A stretch of DNA of 64,000 nt, from positions 241,001 through 305,000 of the forward strand of contig JAGVSM010001371.1 of assembly GCA_022494885.1 (NCBI GenBank). Direction: 5' to 3'. The stretch comes from Micrasema longulum. Taxonomy: Eukaryota > Arthropoda > Insecta > Trichoptera > Brachycentridae. The notes below the pieces were generated by a model. The model saw only the letters and a list, made by a program, of their open reading frames with translations. It did no database searches and had not been told where the DNA came from. This document shows positions 53,679 to 63,419 of this stretch, piece after piece. Positions within the stretch are counted from its first letter, which is position 1. Each line of letters starts with the position of its first letter. A program made the position numbers and the translations under genes.

Positions 53679-54159
53679 GAATACACATTTATATTCTATT
53701 ATTATTCATAATTTTTTTTTCGTATTAAAAAATATTTATTGAAAATGTCATTATAAACAGAAATATTTTTTTTAAACATTTTTATACAATTTGTGATTAT
53801 TCTAAAACTACCTACCTTAATTGTACGTTTATTTAATAAAATATTTTTATTTCCATATATTTTCACGAAACTGATAAAAATGGTATATTTTATGACTTAC
53901 ATTTTAACAATATGTTTATAATATACTTATGTATTACATATTAATATATTTATCATTTCGCGTGACAGCCGTTTCGCCTGACAACGGCATTATAAATCAC
54001 CAACTAGAACAGTTTGTGTTAATATGTAATTATACATACTAAAATATAGTTTCAGCAAACTGGTCTTAGAAGAAGTATAAAAATTGAAAGTGTATCTAGG
54101 TAGGTAAAATAATTCAGAATTATTTTACCACCGTCAATTTCAACTTTTTTCCTCTTCCT

Positions 54160-54455
54160 CTTTTTCCACGTCCGCTCCTAAGTGGAGCATGTGGACATCC
54201 CCGGACGTCTCCAGGAGAGCCAATCGCTATTCAGCGCTGTCGCCTCCCCCCACGCCAATCCCGCGTCCAAGAGTTTCGTCGAATAAAGCCTGCAGCTCGT
54301 CATCGACGTTCTTCCAGGGCGGCGGGAGCCCGCAGGCGTGACGAAGAGGCAAGTTGGGTTAAGGCTCTCCTGAGGCATTCGCAGTACGTATCCTGGCCAG
54401 GTCCACCACCGCGCCCTCGCTCATCATAGGAAGCTTCTGCGTCCTATAACGAGCG
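54160..54455 (-). mobile_element. LINE C-terminal fragment (family L-F) in duplicated block, copy 1
   Basis: On - it reads RMPQESLNPTCLFVTPAGSR then RPGRTSMTSCRLYSTKLLDA and GLAWGEATALNSDWLSWRR, matching the LRMP...GRP...WEEA..L pattern at 10650-10922. One frame change near 54375 separates it from the upstream MMSEGAVVDLA. Confidence 0.6.
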
Positions 54456-54456
54456 T

Positions 54457-55690
54457 TAACAGTAACGGCACCCGTTTCACAAATGAAGCCCTTTTGTGAA
54501 ACGGTTTCAAAATAATAGCTTAAAGCCGCTTGAGATATAATCTCGTACAAGAAACTGCTGAAATAGTTTAACAAAAAAGAATTAAATTGATATTCAAGAA
54601 ACAATATCACATTTTTCAATTTTTGTCAGAGTAGCCAAGTAACAGTAACGGCAACCGTTTCACAAATGAAGCCCTTTTGTGAAACGGTTTCAATAATAGC
54701 AAAGTCGCCTATAATCTCGTACAAGAAACTGGTTGAAATAGTTTAACAAAAGAATTAAATTGATATTCAAGAAACAATATCATTTTTCAATTTTTGTCAG
54801 GGTATGTAAGTAATGAACGGCACCCGTTTCACAAATGAAGCCTTTGTGAAACGGTTTCAAAATATCAATAGCTTAAAGCCGCTTGAGATATAATCTCGTA
54901 CAAGAAACTGTTAAAATAGTTTAACAAAAGAATTAGAATTGATATTCAAGAAACAATATCACATTTTTCAATTTTTGTCAGTGTAGCCAAGTAACAGTAA
55001 CGGCACCCGTTTCACAAATGAAGCCCTTTTGTGAAACGGTTTCAAAATAATAGCTTAAAGCCGCTTGAGATATAATCTCGTACAAGAAACTGCTGAAATA
55101 GTTTAACAAAAAAGAATTAAATTGATATTCAAGAAACAATATCACATTTTTCAATTTTTGTCAGGGTAGCCAAGTAACAGTAACGGCACCCGTTTCACAA
55201 ATGAAGCCCTTTTGTGAAACGGTTTCAAAATAATAGCTTAAAGCCGCTTGAGATATAATCTCGTACAAGAAACTGCTGAAATAGTTTAACAAAAAAGAAT
55301 TAAATTGATATTCAAGAAACAATATCACATTTTTCAATTTTTGTCAGGGTAGCCAAGTAACAGTAACGGCAACCGTTTCACAAATAAAGCCCTTTTGTGA
55401 AACGGTTTCAAAATAATAGCTTAAAGCCGCTTGAGATATAATCTCGTACAAGAAACTGCTGAAATAGTTTAACAAAAAAGAATTAAATTGATATTCAAGA
55501 AACAATATCACATTTTTCAATTTTTGTCAGGGTAGCCAAGTAACAGTAACGGCAACCGTTTCACAAATGAAGCCCTTTTGTGAAACGGTTTCAAAATAAT
55601 AGCTTAAAGCCGCTTGAGATATAATCTCGTACAAGAAACTGCTGATATAGTTTAAGAAAAAAAATAAAAATTGATATTTGAAAAACTAAA
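54457..55690. repeat. ~183-bp minisatellite, seven units
   Basis: Units start at 54457, 54640, 54811, 54992, 55175, 55358 and 55541 (spacings 183, 171, 181, 183, 183, 183). Each begins TAACAGTAACGGCA and has a hairpin CCGTTTCACAAA ... TTTGTGAAACGG (12-bp stem, about 12-nt loop) followed by AGCTTAAAGCCGCTTGAGAT. The last unit diverges after about 130 bp. Confidence 0.9.
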
Positions 55691-56269
55691 TCACAGTTAC
55701 GTCGGGGTGGCCATGAGACACTACTGTGAAAACTGTTTTGAAGAAACAGTTTTATGCACCCGGACTCATTTTTCGTTGGGGTAACCACTCCCCGAATACA
55801 CATTTATATTCTATTATTAATCATAATTTTTTTTTCGTATTAAAAAATATTTATTGAAAATGTCATTATAAACAGAAATATTTTTTTTAAACATTTTTAT
55901 ACAATTTGTGATTATTCTAAAACTACCTACCTAAATTGTACGTTTATTTAATAAAATATTTTTATTTCCATATATTTTCACGAAACTGATAAAAATGGTA
56001 TATTTTATGACTTACATTTTAACAATATGTTTATAATATACTTATGTTTTACATATTAATATATTTATCATTTCGCGTGACAGCCGTTTCGCCTGACAAG
56101 GGCATTATAAATCACCAACTAGAACAGTTTGTGTTAATATGTAATTATACATACTAAAATATAGTTTCAGCAAACTGGTCTTGGAAGAAGTATAAAAATT
56201 GAAAGTGTATCTAGGTAGGTAAAATAATTCAGAATTATTTTACCGCCGTCAATTTCAACTTTTTTCCTC

Positions 56270-56572
56270 TTCCTCTTTTTCCACGTCCGCTCCTAAGTGG
56301 AGCATGTGGACATCCCCGGACGTCTCCAGGAGAGCCAATCGCTATTCAGCGCTGTCGCCTCCCCCCACGCCAATCCCGCGTCCAAGAGTTTCGTCGAATA
56401 AAGCCTGCAGCTCGTCATCGACGTTCTTCCAGGGCGGCAGGAGCCCGCAGGCGTGATGAAGAGGCAAGTTGGGTTAAGGCTCTCCTGAGGCATTCGCAGT
56501 ACGTATCCTGCCAGGTCCACCACCGCGCCCTCGCTCATTATAGGAAGCCTCTGCGTCCTATAACGAGCGCTT
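56270..56572 (-). mobile_element. LINE C-terminal fragment (family L-F), copy 2
   Basis: Frame 56293-56538 on - is intact here: MSEGAVVDLAGYVLRMPQES then LNPTCLFITPAGSCRPGRTS and the same C-terminus. It keeps GYVLRMPQES in one frame, where copy 1 has a 1-base change. Confidence 0.6.
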
Positions 56573-56696
56573 TGAACGAAGGTATAGGCGGGTTGTTGTC
56601 AGGACAACAACCACAGGTGGTTGTCAGAAACTACGGATAACGAGATCCGTGGTTCGAACTAGAGATGAGCGTTTCGGTTATTCAAAAGAAGAAATA

Positions 56697-57075
56697 CTAA
56701 CAGCAACCGTTTTACAAATTAAGCCGTTTTGTAAAACGGTTTCTAAATAATAGCTTAAAGCCGCTTGGGCCATAATCTCGTACAAGAAACTGCTGAAATA
56801 GTTTAACAAGAAATAATTAAATTGATATTCAAGAAACAATATCACATTTTCCAATTTTTGTCAGGGTAGCCAAGTAACAGTAACGGCAACCGTTTCACAA
56901 ATTAAGCCGTTTTGTGAAACGGTTTTTAAATAATAGGTTAAAGCCGCGTCGGAAAAAAATCTCGTACAAGAAACTGCTGATATAATTTAAGAAAAAAAAT
57001 AAAAATTGATATTTGAAAAACAAAATCACAGTTACGTCGGGGTGGCCATGGGACACTACTCTGAAAACTGTTTTG
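56697..57075. repeat. ~183-bp minisatellite, two units
   Basis: Units start at about 56697 and 56876. Hairpins are CCGTTTTACAAA...TTTGTAAAACGG (with compensatory changes in both arms) and CCGTTTCACAAA...TTTGTGAAACGG. Confidence 0.85.
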
Positions 57076-57130
57076 AAGAAACAGTTTTATACGCCCGGAC
57101 TCATTTTTCGTGGGGGAGTGGTTACCCTCA

Positions 57131-57334
57131 CGATTTTTCCCCCGCACCTTTAAAACCTGATATTTTAAATAATATATTGATTTTACGTCCTGACTTTTTT
57201 TTCTGTACGTTAACAAATTAGCTTTATTACAAAGCTCTTACAGTTATTACCAAAAAATAACTGCTACTGTTTATCGTTTTTTACAAAATAACAGTTAATT
57301 TTTTAGTGAAACTGTTTAAAAATATTTTTTTTTA
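57131..57334. other. gene-free stretch
   Basis: It holds degenerate GAAACTGTTT / AACAGTTAAT-like inverted bits that may belong to the preceding composite block. Confidence 0.3.
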
Positions 57335-57460
57335 CTACCTCTAGTTCGAACCCTGCTCTACTAAAATTCAATTCCCATTTTCTGCCTCGGTTCTTTATGA
57401 CTAAAAACCCTTAAAATTTAAATACTTGCTTAAACCATAAGAACGCAAATATTTTTTTTA
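57335..57460 (+). mobile_element. SINE-B fragment
   Basis: TCTAGTTCGAACCCTGCTCT (B box), AAATTCAATTCCCATTTTCT and AAGAACGCAAATATTT match the SINE-B body and tail. Confidence 0.5.
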
Positions 57461-57689
57461 ATGTTGTTAGTGTGGCTACTTTGACCAGCCAATGGCGGGT
57501 TGTAAGCTGCGGTTATGCTTCCTCTTTCACATTATTTTCTTTCAAATATTGCTTGCCGCAGTTATTTGAGAAATATGTATCATTTTTAACGTTAATTTAA
57601 TGGATAATTTGACGGTTCAGAAACAAACCAGCAATTGAATAATGCTTAGTAAACATAAAATAGCGATCTCAAAAGAGTAGTTTGTTAAC

Positions 57690-58010
57690 ATGTTGAAACT
57701 TTTGAAGGGCATTTCTGGTAAACATTTAGTCTTCTTCCCTGCTGACGATGGGTTGACTATCTGCGGCCGTGGAGCCCCAGTGGGAGGATGCCCCCGCCGC
57801 CAGGAGTCCGCCCCCTACGCCTATACTGGCCCCCGCACCTGCACCAGTGCCGGCCCTGCTGTGCCGCATACCGTATCCCAGGTATACAACCAGACCTGTA
57901 GGCATGAAAAAACACACGACATTTACATTCCAGGAATACAACCAAACCTTTAGAACATTCAAGTTTGTAAGTGAAAATTTTGATGGGAGTTCGTTGTAAT
58001 TTATTATGGA
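57690..58010. other. GC-rich unidentified stretch
   Basis: 57735-57900 is sharply richer in GC than the surroundings and open on both strands (for example PPTPILAPAPAPVPALLCRI on +). It could be a retrocopied exon or part of an unknown element. I do not assign a function. Confidence 0.3.
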
Positions 58011-58140
58011 AATAAGAAACGAGTGATGCTTAGAGACGTAAAAATGCCAATATTGTATATGCCAGGTATGTAACCAAACTATTAGATATAAAAACAAAAC
58101 AAAAATGTCCCAGTTACAGGTATAACCAAACTTTTACAGC
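57878..58140. repeat. degenerate CCAGGTATACAACCA repeat
   Basis: Four related motifs (CCAGGTATACAACCAGACCT, CCAGGAATACAACCAAACCT, CCAGGTATGTAACCAAACTA, ACAGGTATAACCAAACTT) start at about 57878, 57930, 58062 and 58116, spaced 52, 132 and 54 bp. Confidence 0.45.
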
Positions 58141-58430
58141 CCCCACTGATTGTGACAAAAAGTCGTAGTGACTTTCTATTATAATAGGTGAATGCAAAAA
58201 ATAAAAACCTTAAATTAATCACTCTCTAGGGGATAGAAAATATAAGGAATGCCATCTCTGGACGAGTTTGTACCGTCAGGCGGCAAAATTTACCAGCCAA
58301 CAATATATTGTGATAAAAATTTACAGTACTTGTGATATTGACATTGAAATTGACCTCTGTATTGTTTTTTTACCCGCTTTTATCATTCATATTTTACCGG
58401 CTATATAAAACTGCCGATAGGTAGGAATGA
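58141..58430. other. gene-free stretch
   Basis: Nothing recognised. Confidence 0.3.
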
Positions 58431-58490
58431 AGACGTTTGGAAGAGGCCTTTATCCAGCAGTGAAGAGAATAAGGGTAAAGAAGAAGATTG
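58431..58490 (+). mobile_element. RTE-type 3' end scrap
   Basis: GGAAGAGGCCTTTATCCAGC then AGTGAAGAG resembles the conserved 3' end of insect RTE elements (GGAGGCCTTTGCCCAGCAGTG). Confidence 0.5.
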
Positions 58491-58881
58491 TTTTCTCAAA
58501 ATGAAACATCTCTTTCTATTAAGAGATTGGTTTGTCTAAAGAAAATATTGCTCACATCGTTCCAAACGGTTTTCCGATACGCATCGTATCAATTTTTTTA
58601 CAAAGAATTACCTAGAGCCATCCACACAGCAAAGCGAGCCCACGTGAGAGCATTAAGATGGACCATCAGCTCCACATTCGCCAAGATGCTGAGAGCTGGA
58701 AGCAGAGGAACGAGCGGGGCGCGGAAGGGGGGCCGGACGGGGCTCTGCTGGTGGCAACAAATGATCACCAAACCTGGAATCAGAAATAAAGACGAAATAT
58801 ACAATCAAAATACCTCACGTAAAGGTTGGGTACCGAACCTACGTAGATTAAATACTTTCCGACGAAACAACAGTACAAATC
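58491..58881 (+). other. unidentified open frame with GC-rich core
   Basis: The frame from 58488 to 58889 (133 codons) has a GC-rich middle (58615-58760) reading ELPRAIHTAKRAHVRALRWT and LRAGSRGTSGARKGG. It is basic and of no family I recognise; it may be chance or mobile-element derived. Confidence 0.25.
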
Positions 58882-58952
58882 TACAATAGTTTGAGTTTGT
58901 TCAAATGGTTATAGATAAAAATTGGATTTCACTGTTTAGGAAGTTATTAATG
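58882..58952. repeat. FBk distal fragment
   Basis: ACAATAGTTTGAGTTTGTTC, AAATTGGATTTCACTGTTTA and GGAAGTTATTAATG follow the FBk segment that spans its palindrome. Confidence 0.45.
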
Positions 58953-58971
58953 TTTGACATATCTGTTTTAA

Positions 58972-59100
58972 TATGATCATCATCATCATTCTCTTTCCAT
59001 ACCTAATGTTGCATAGGGCACTGTATTGGTACACCAATCGCAAGGTATCTTGATCATTTTTGTTACATGAAAGTAGGATGATCAGACTATGAAATATTTT
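58972..59100 (-). mobile_element. SINE-A 3' part, reverse
   Basis: ATGATCATCATCATCATTCT is the SINE-A tail in reverse; GCACTGTATTGGTACACCAA and GATGATCAGACTATGAAATA follow the body. Confidence 0.6.
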
Positions 59101-59430
59101 AGTGTGGGTAAAATATGGTGGGACAGGCAACTGTTCTTTTGGGATGCTCATTCAGTTGGGACTGTACTTCCTTCCGATCGGAACGCACACGTTATTTTGT
59201 TTGTCCTCGTTTTACGGGGGTGGTATTCGGATCCTTTGCCTCTGACCACCCACGGAGTCCTTCTTTATTCAAATCCGTTCTCTCATTGTAAATATCCGTG
59301 TTTTTACTTATGTTTGTTGTGTAAGTTATGTTTGTTGTGTTACTATAGTTTTAAGAAATTGTCTTTGAGTACGTTTATTTATGTAAATTGTTTGTGTAAA
59401 TACATATTTTTTAAATAAAAAAAACAGAGG
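59101..59430. other. gene-free stretch with LINE-like tail
   Basis: One open frame (59089-59418) lacks a domain. The end, TTTAAATAAAAAAAACAG, could be a retroelement tail. Confidence 0.3.
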
Positions 59431-59617
59431 CATTGAGGGGATCCTGAGGGGTGGGGACGACGTGTTGGCCACTGTCCATACATCCTCCTCCCCCCTCCTT
59501 AATCTGCATAGAGTTTGTATTTAACTTTCCTCTATGCGCAGCTGACAGAGAGTCCCCCAGGACTGTATAACAGCTGCGGGTGGATAGTGGGCTTAAGGAT
59601 CTCCCCTCAATGTGAAA
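59431..59617. mobile_element. small inverted-end insert in SINE-A
   Basis: The ends CATTGAGGGGATCCTGAGGG and GGATCTCCCCTCAATG are inverted repeats of about 15 bp enclosing a relatively GC-rich 187-bp body. It sits where the SINE-A body should continue, so it is probably a MITE insertion. Confidence 0.5.
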
Positions 59618-59725
59618 ACGCCTTTTCAAATAAATATTTCATATCAACCATGTCGGAAACCGAACCCGAGACCTTTTGAATGGTAGGAATTTGCGCTGAC
59701 CATTACATCACGAGGCTGACATAAT
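59618..59725 (-). mobile_element. SINE-A 5' head, reverse
   Basis: The reverse complement reads GCCTCGTGATGTAATGGTCA (A box) and GGTCTCGGGTTCGGTTTCCG (B box), then GAAATATTTATTTGAAAAGG. Confidence 0.7.
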
Positions 59726-60049
59726 ATGTTAGGTATACATTATATTTTATTTATATATATATATATTTTACTTTTGTACATTTTTACTTATTTTTATTTG
59801 GGAAAAAAACAACAGCTTTTACATATATTTTATACAGAAAATAAAAATATATATACAAACGAAAATTGTGAAAACAGACGATAAAATTTTTTCGCAGTGG
59901 TGTAAGCTATTGATTAAGTACATTATCGGTATTAAAATAGAAGCAATTAACAATTAAGAAATGTTAGGCACTTAGAAGTTGCAAATAAAATAAAAATACA
60001 TATATTATTGTTATCAAAAACATTTTTCACTTTGTGGTATGACATTTTA
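59726..60049. other. AT-rich stretch
   Basis: Contains (TA)n; nothing else seen. Confidence 0.35.
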
Positions 60050-60235
60050 CATTTATTTGTTTATACATTTGTATAAACCACTTTTTTTTTCTTTTCTTTA
60101 TTATATAAATAGCAACGCGTGTAATTATAAGCTAGTTAAATTCCTGACGATGAGGTAGTAACCTCGAAACCGGTCGAAGTGTAATTAAAAAAAAAAATTA
60201 AGTGGTTTATACAAATTTATAAACAAATATGTAAA
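60050..60235. repeat. Penelope-like hairpin repeat
   Basis: Inverted flanks (TACATTTGTATAAACCACTT and AAGTGGTTTATACAAATTTA) enclose CTGACGATGAGGTAGTAACC then TCGAAACCGGTCG. A CTGANGA...GAAAC arrangement with a GAGGT/ACCTC stem is seen in Penelope-like elements and recalls a hammerhead core, though stem II is offset by one base. Confidence 0.4.
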
Positions 60236-60665
60236 AATACATATATTTATATACAGTTATAAAAATAAAGTAAATAGAAACAAGATAAGTTTAAATTATA
60301 AGAATAAGAAAAGATAAAAGTTATAAAAAAATAATGTAAAAGATAAAAATATAATAATGAACATACGAGTACATCCATAATTACTGACATCGTCAAACTA
60401 AACGGGTGTACTGTCTATAAGGAGTCTTCTATATTTCATATAGGAGAGATGAAAAATGTCTGCGCGACCGGAGAGAACAGTATTATAATAATGACTTGCT
60501 CTAAAGAAAAAGTAGTTTTTCCTTGAGTTAGTCCTAGGTACTGGCAAATTAAATCTGGTATGGAGTCTTGTTCTGTTGGGTACAAGATATTATAAAGAAC
60601 TTGTAAGTAAAGGGCAGTCTACGACGTTGTTTACTAGTTTAGGAATATTTGATCTGCAATTACTC
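60236..60665 (-). mobile_element. LINE 3' fragment, reverse
   Basis: The - strand reads RTRLHTRFNLPVPRTNSRKN then YFFFRASHYYNTVL, a jockey-type C-terminus (N.P..RT....FFYRA...YN). Probably the 3' half of the LINE continuing at 61195-61465. Confidence 0.65.
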
Positions 60666-60734
60666 TCACTAGTGTTATCAGCTCAAAAGTACCAGTTCGA
60701 AATACTCGGCAGCTAACGTTATTTTTTTAATCTC

Positions 60735-61190
60735 CTGGCAGTCACAATTATTATTACAATTCACCAATACCTAGACTACACCGGCTAGGTAATGAGTATG
60801 GTGAAGTTGATATATTTCGTCTGTCTTTATATAAATAGAGGTTAAGTATTCAAAAGGTTATAAATTAATTTGTATAAAATTTCTTAATATTGTTCTTTAT
60901 TTACTATTTTTTTTCTCATGTATCTCTATAATAATATATATAAACATATATGTATGTGTGTATGTTTTCATATGTAAATTTATTAAATATTTTTCTTTCC
61001 TATACCTATGTTGGTACATTTCCTGATTTTTACTTATTATGGTATCTTTTAGCTTTTCTTATGTTATCTTTAATTTTAACTAAATTTATATACTTATGTT
61101 TCACTGCTGCACTTGAATGTAATTTCTAATATATGTTAAAGCCCGTAGGGCGTGTAAATTAATAAATAAATAAATAAATAATTATACTCC
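60735..61190 (+). mobile_element. LINE 3' fragment nested in a reverse LINE
   Basis: Coding YNSPIPRLHRLGNEYGEVDI then FRLSLYK ends at a stop near 60840. The tail has AAAGCCCGTAGGGCGTGTAA and AATAAATAAATAAATAAAT. Its position between 60665 and 61195 splits a - strand LINE. Confidence 0.7.
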
Positions 61191-61194
61191 AGAG

Positions 61195-61465
61195 TTTGAA
61201 TTGAATTTGGTGTACAGTGAAATTTATATTTTATTAAATTTATGAATTTCTTCTGTATCCTTTCAATGCTGTTTATATATTCTTTATGTTGGGATTCCAT
61301 ATAATTGAAGCATATTCTGATTGACTTCTCACATATGTGTCATAAAGCAATATAAATGTTTTAACGTTTTTGAAGTCATTAGGTATTCGCATTAAGAAAC
61401 CTAGCATTTTGTATGCCTTATTAATAATTACATTGTTTACATATGTATATCAATTATTTTAAGGA
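61195..61465 (-). mobile_element. LINE RT fragment, reverse (5' half of split copy)
   Basis: The - strand reads NKAYKMLGFLMRIPNDFKNV then KTFILLYDTYVRSQSEYASI and IWNP, the LINE thumb region. Confidence 0.7.
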
Positions 61466-61469
61466 TTTA

Positions 61470-61892
61470 AATTTATTTCAACAGAGAGGGAAAACGTTTT
61501 TGAGAAGGGAATATGGAAGTCTAGGCATTTACAGGGCTTATGACCTGTCATTGGCTGGTTTAAGTGGCCACTTACACACTGTGTAACATTCACCATTCTG
61601 CCCATGTTTGAACTTCCACATTTCCTCAACTCTTCCATCTGTTGACTTTTGTGAAGTAAAGGAGCTGAAACCTTTATGATGTTGGTGAGATTCATCCGGC
61701 TGAACCAAATCACCTACTAGGCAACGCCTGAAAACAATTTTCCAATTTTTATACTTCTTCTTTTACCAGGTAGTAATTCAACAATGTTTGAGTATGTCCA
61801 AATGTTTAAATATGAACAACTCCCTAGGGAGAAAATCCAGCCAGTCTGCAAGCATTTGGACATATTCAAACATTGTTGAATTTTAAGGATTG
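61470..61892. repeat. FBk single copy with hairpin end
   Basis: A nearly complete reverse monomer (ATTTCAACAGAGAGGGAAAA to ACCAGGTAGTAATTCAAC). It then folds back through AACTCCCTAGGGAGAAAATC so that CAATGTTTGAGTATGTCCAA is met by its complement near 61850-61885. The best copy for deriving a consensus. Confidence 0.8.
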
Positions 61893-61984
61893 TTATTTTT
61901 AACATAAGAAAAACGCCTTTTCCCTTTAATTTGGGATAATTATATTTAGTTTTTTTTTTTTAAATGGTACCTATTTAAGTTTAT

Positions 61985-62135
61985 ACTAAAAATTCTTGAT
62001 GGAAGTTCATTGTTATTTATTATAGATATAAAAGATAGGTGATTTTTTAATCCACAAGTTTGGAATATCCAGTGACCGGTTTCATCTTCGAGACTAGTAT
62101 CTTTATTATGAAATTTAATGTATTTATACAAAATA
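61985..62135 (-). repeat. Penelope-like repeat fragment
   Basis: The reverse complement has AAAGATACTAGTCTCGAAGA then TGAAACCGGTCACTGGATAT and TTGTGGATTAAAAAATC, matching the right arm at 26600-26690. Confidence 0.5.
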
Positions 62136-62209
62136 GAGGTAAGGATTTATCCTTCCTACCATTCTCTAGAATTAAAATATAATAGTAAATTAAATTTATT
62201 TGTTTTTGC

Positions 62210-62342
62210 CTCGTAGTGTAGCGGTCAGCGCATTTGCCTACAATGCAAGAGGTCTTAGCTTCGATCCCTGACACGGTTGAAATGAAATATTTATTTAAAA
62301 AGGTGTTTTTACACTAGAATATTTTCATTTCATTTTCATTTT
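62210..62342 (+). mobile_element. SINE-A 5' part, split by LINE
   Basis: Head GCCTCGTAGTGTAGCGGTCA, TTTGCCTACAATGCAAGAGG and TCTTAGCTTCGATCCC, then GAAATATTTATTTAAAAAGG. The 3' part resumes at 63250. Confidence 0.75.
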
Positions 62343-62344
62343 TC

Positions 62345-63245
62345 ATTTTTTCATTTATTTATTTAAATATTTAGAACATTACAGAAAAAAGACCCAATTC
62401 ATTCTTAATACAATAATAGATCACAAACTACAGTAGATAGTTATGTTATTAAAAGAATATAACAAAATGTAAAAAGAAAAATTAAGAGTTGGAAAGTGCT
62501 TTCCTAAGGGAAAGCCCACTGTCGTGAAATATGTCGACATCCGAGGCGATGCAATTAAGTAGCAAGATTGCTCTACCAACCGGCATAACCATTGGCAGGT
62601 TGGTTCTGCATCGCGGTAGGTAAAACAATCGATGCTGTCTTTGTCGAAGATAGTTATCAGGTACGAACAGACCTACATCCATCAGAATTTTTGAGTTATG
62701 TATGCGACCACCGATCACCTGAAAAAAGTGAACACTTGGGTGTTCATTTGGATGAACGTCCCTCCTCCTCCATAATGAGTGATAGCGTAGCATCCCCAGT
62801 AAAAAGTCGGTTGGAAAGAGCCAAGGATAATATCCCCACTCTTTTAGGTACAGATAGCGCAGAAATTTTTTCTGCACTCTCTCCACCATCAAAGAGTGTC
62901 GAGTGTCGTGTGGCGACCAAATAATAAAACTTAACTCCAAACGACTTCTTACCAAGGAATTATACAATGTCCTTATAATCTGAGTGTTAGAAAAGATCTT
63001 GGCATTTCTAAGAACAAAACCAAGCATTTTAAGGGAGTCATTACATAGATTAACTATATGAAGATTAAAAGATAACTTAGCATCAAACAACACCCCGAGA
63101 TCTCTGGACGTTGAAACCCTTTCAAGTCTTACTCCGTCCATGAGATAACGATAGTATATTGTTTTGGATGCTCTTGTGTATGCCATTACAAAACGTTTGG
63201 AAACATTGAAGAATAATTTGTTTTGTTTGCTCCATTGAATTATGT
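62345..63245 (-). mobile_element. LINE 3' fragment (family L-C) inserted in SINE-A
   Basis: The longest L-C copy. A 234-codon open frame (62482-63186) encodes RYLMDGVRLERVSTSRDLGV, RTLYNSLVRSRLELSFIIWS, YYPWLFPTDFLLGML and VPDNYLRQRQHRLFYLPRCR. Upstream, WSKQNKLFFNVSKRFVMAYT is also readable. 5'-truncated before the YADD motif, with an AAATAAATAAATG tail. The absence of stops suggests a younger copy. Confidence 0.85.
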
Positions 63246-63249
63246 TTCA

Positions 63250-63415
63250 TAGTCCCAATTCATAGTCCCTGGACTAGCACCTGAACCGTAAGACTGATCA
63301 TCTTACCTTCATGTAACAAATAAATTATGAAAATAAGGTGCGGTTTGGATTCCAATGCAGTGGTCTATGCACCATTTGGTGTGGAAATGGAATGATGATG
63401 ATGATTGTTTTAAAG
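63250..63415 (+). mobile_element. SINE-A 3' part
   Basis: CATAGTCCCTGGACTAGCAC then CTGAACCG, GCACCATTTGGTGTGGAAAT and a GATGATGATG tail complete the SINE begun at 62210. Confidence 0.7.
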
Positions 63416-63419
63416 ATCA

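Larger units (their letters stand above)
53679..55793. repeat. composite duplicated block, copy 1 (2115 bp)
   Basis: It starts GAATACACATTTATATTC and contains an AT-rich part, an FBk scrap (ACTGGTCTTAGAAGAAGTAT, about 54058), an L-F LINE C-terminus on - (54160-54455), seven minisatellite units (54457-55690) and a closing segment (TTACGTCGGGGTGGCCATGA ... CGGACTCATTTTTCG). Immediately after it, the block starts again at 55794. Confidence 0.8.
55794..57130. repeat. composite duplicated block, copy 2
   Basis: It repeats copy 1 from GAATACACATTTATATTC with very few differences up to about 56572. A ~120-bp insert or retained segment absent from copy 1 follows (TATAGGCGGGTTGTTGTCAG ...), then only two minisatellite units and the same closing segment. 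Confidence 0.85.
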
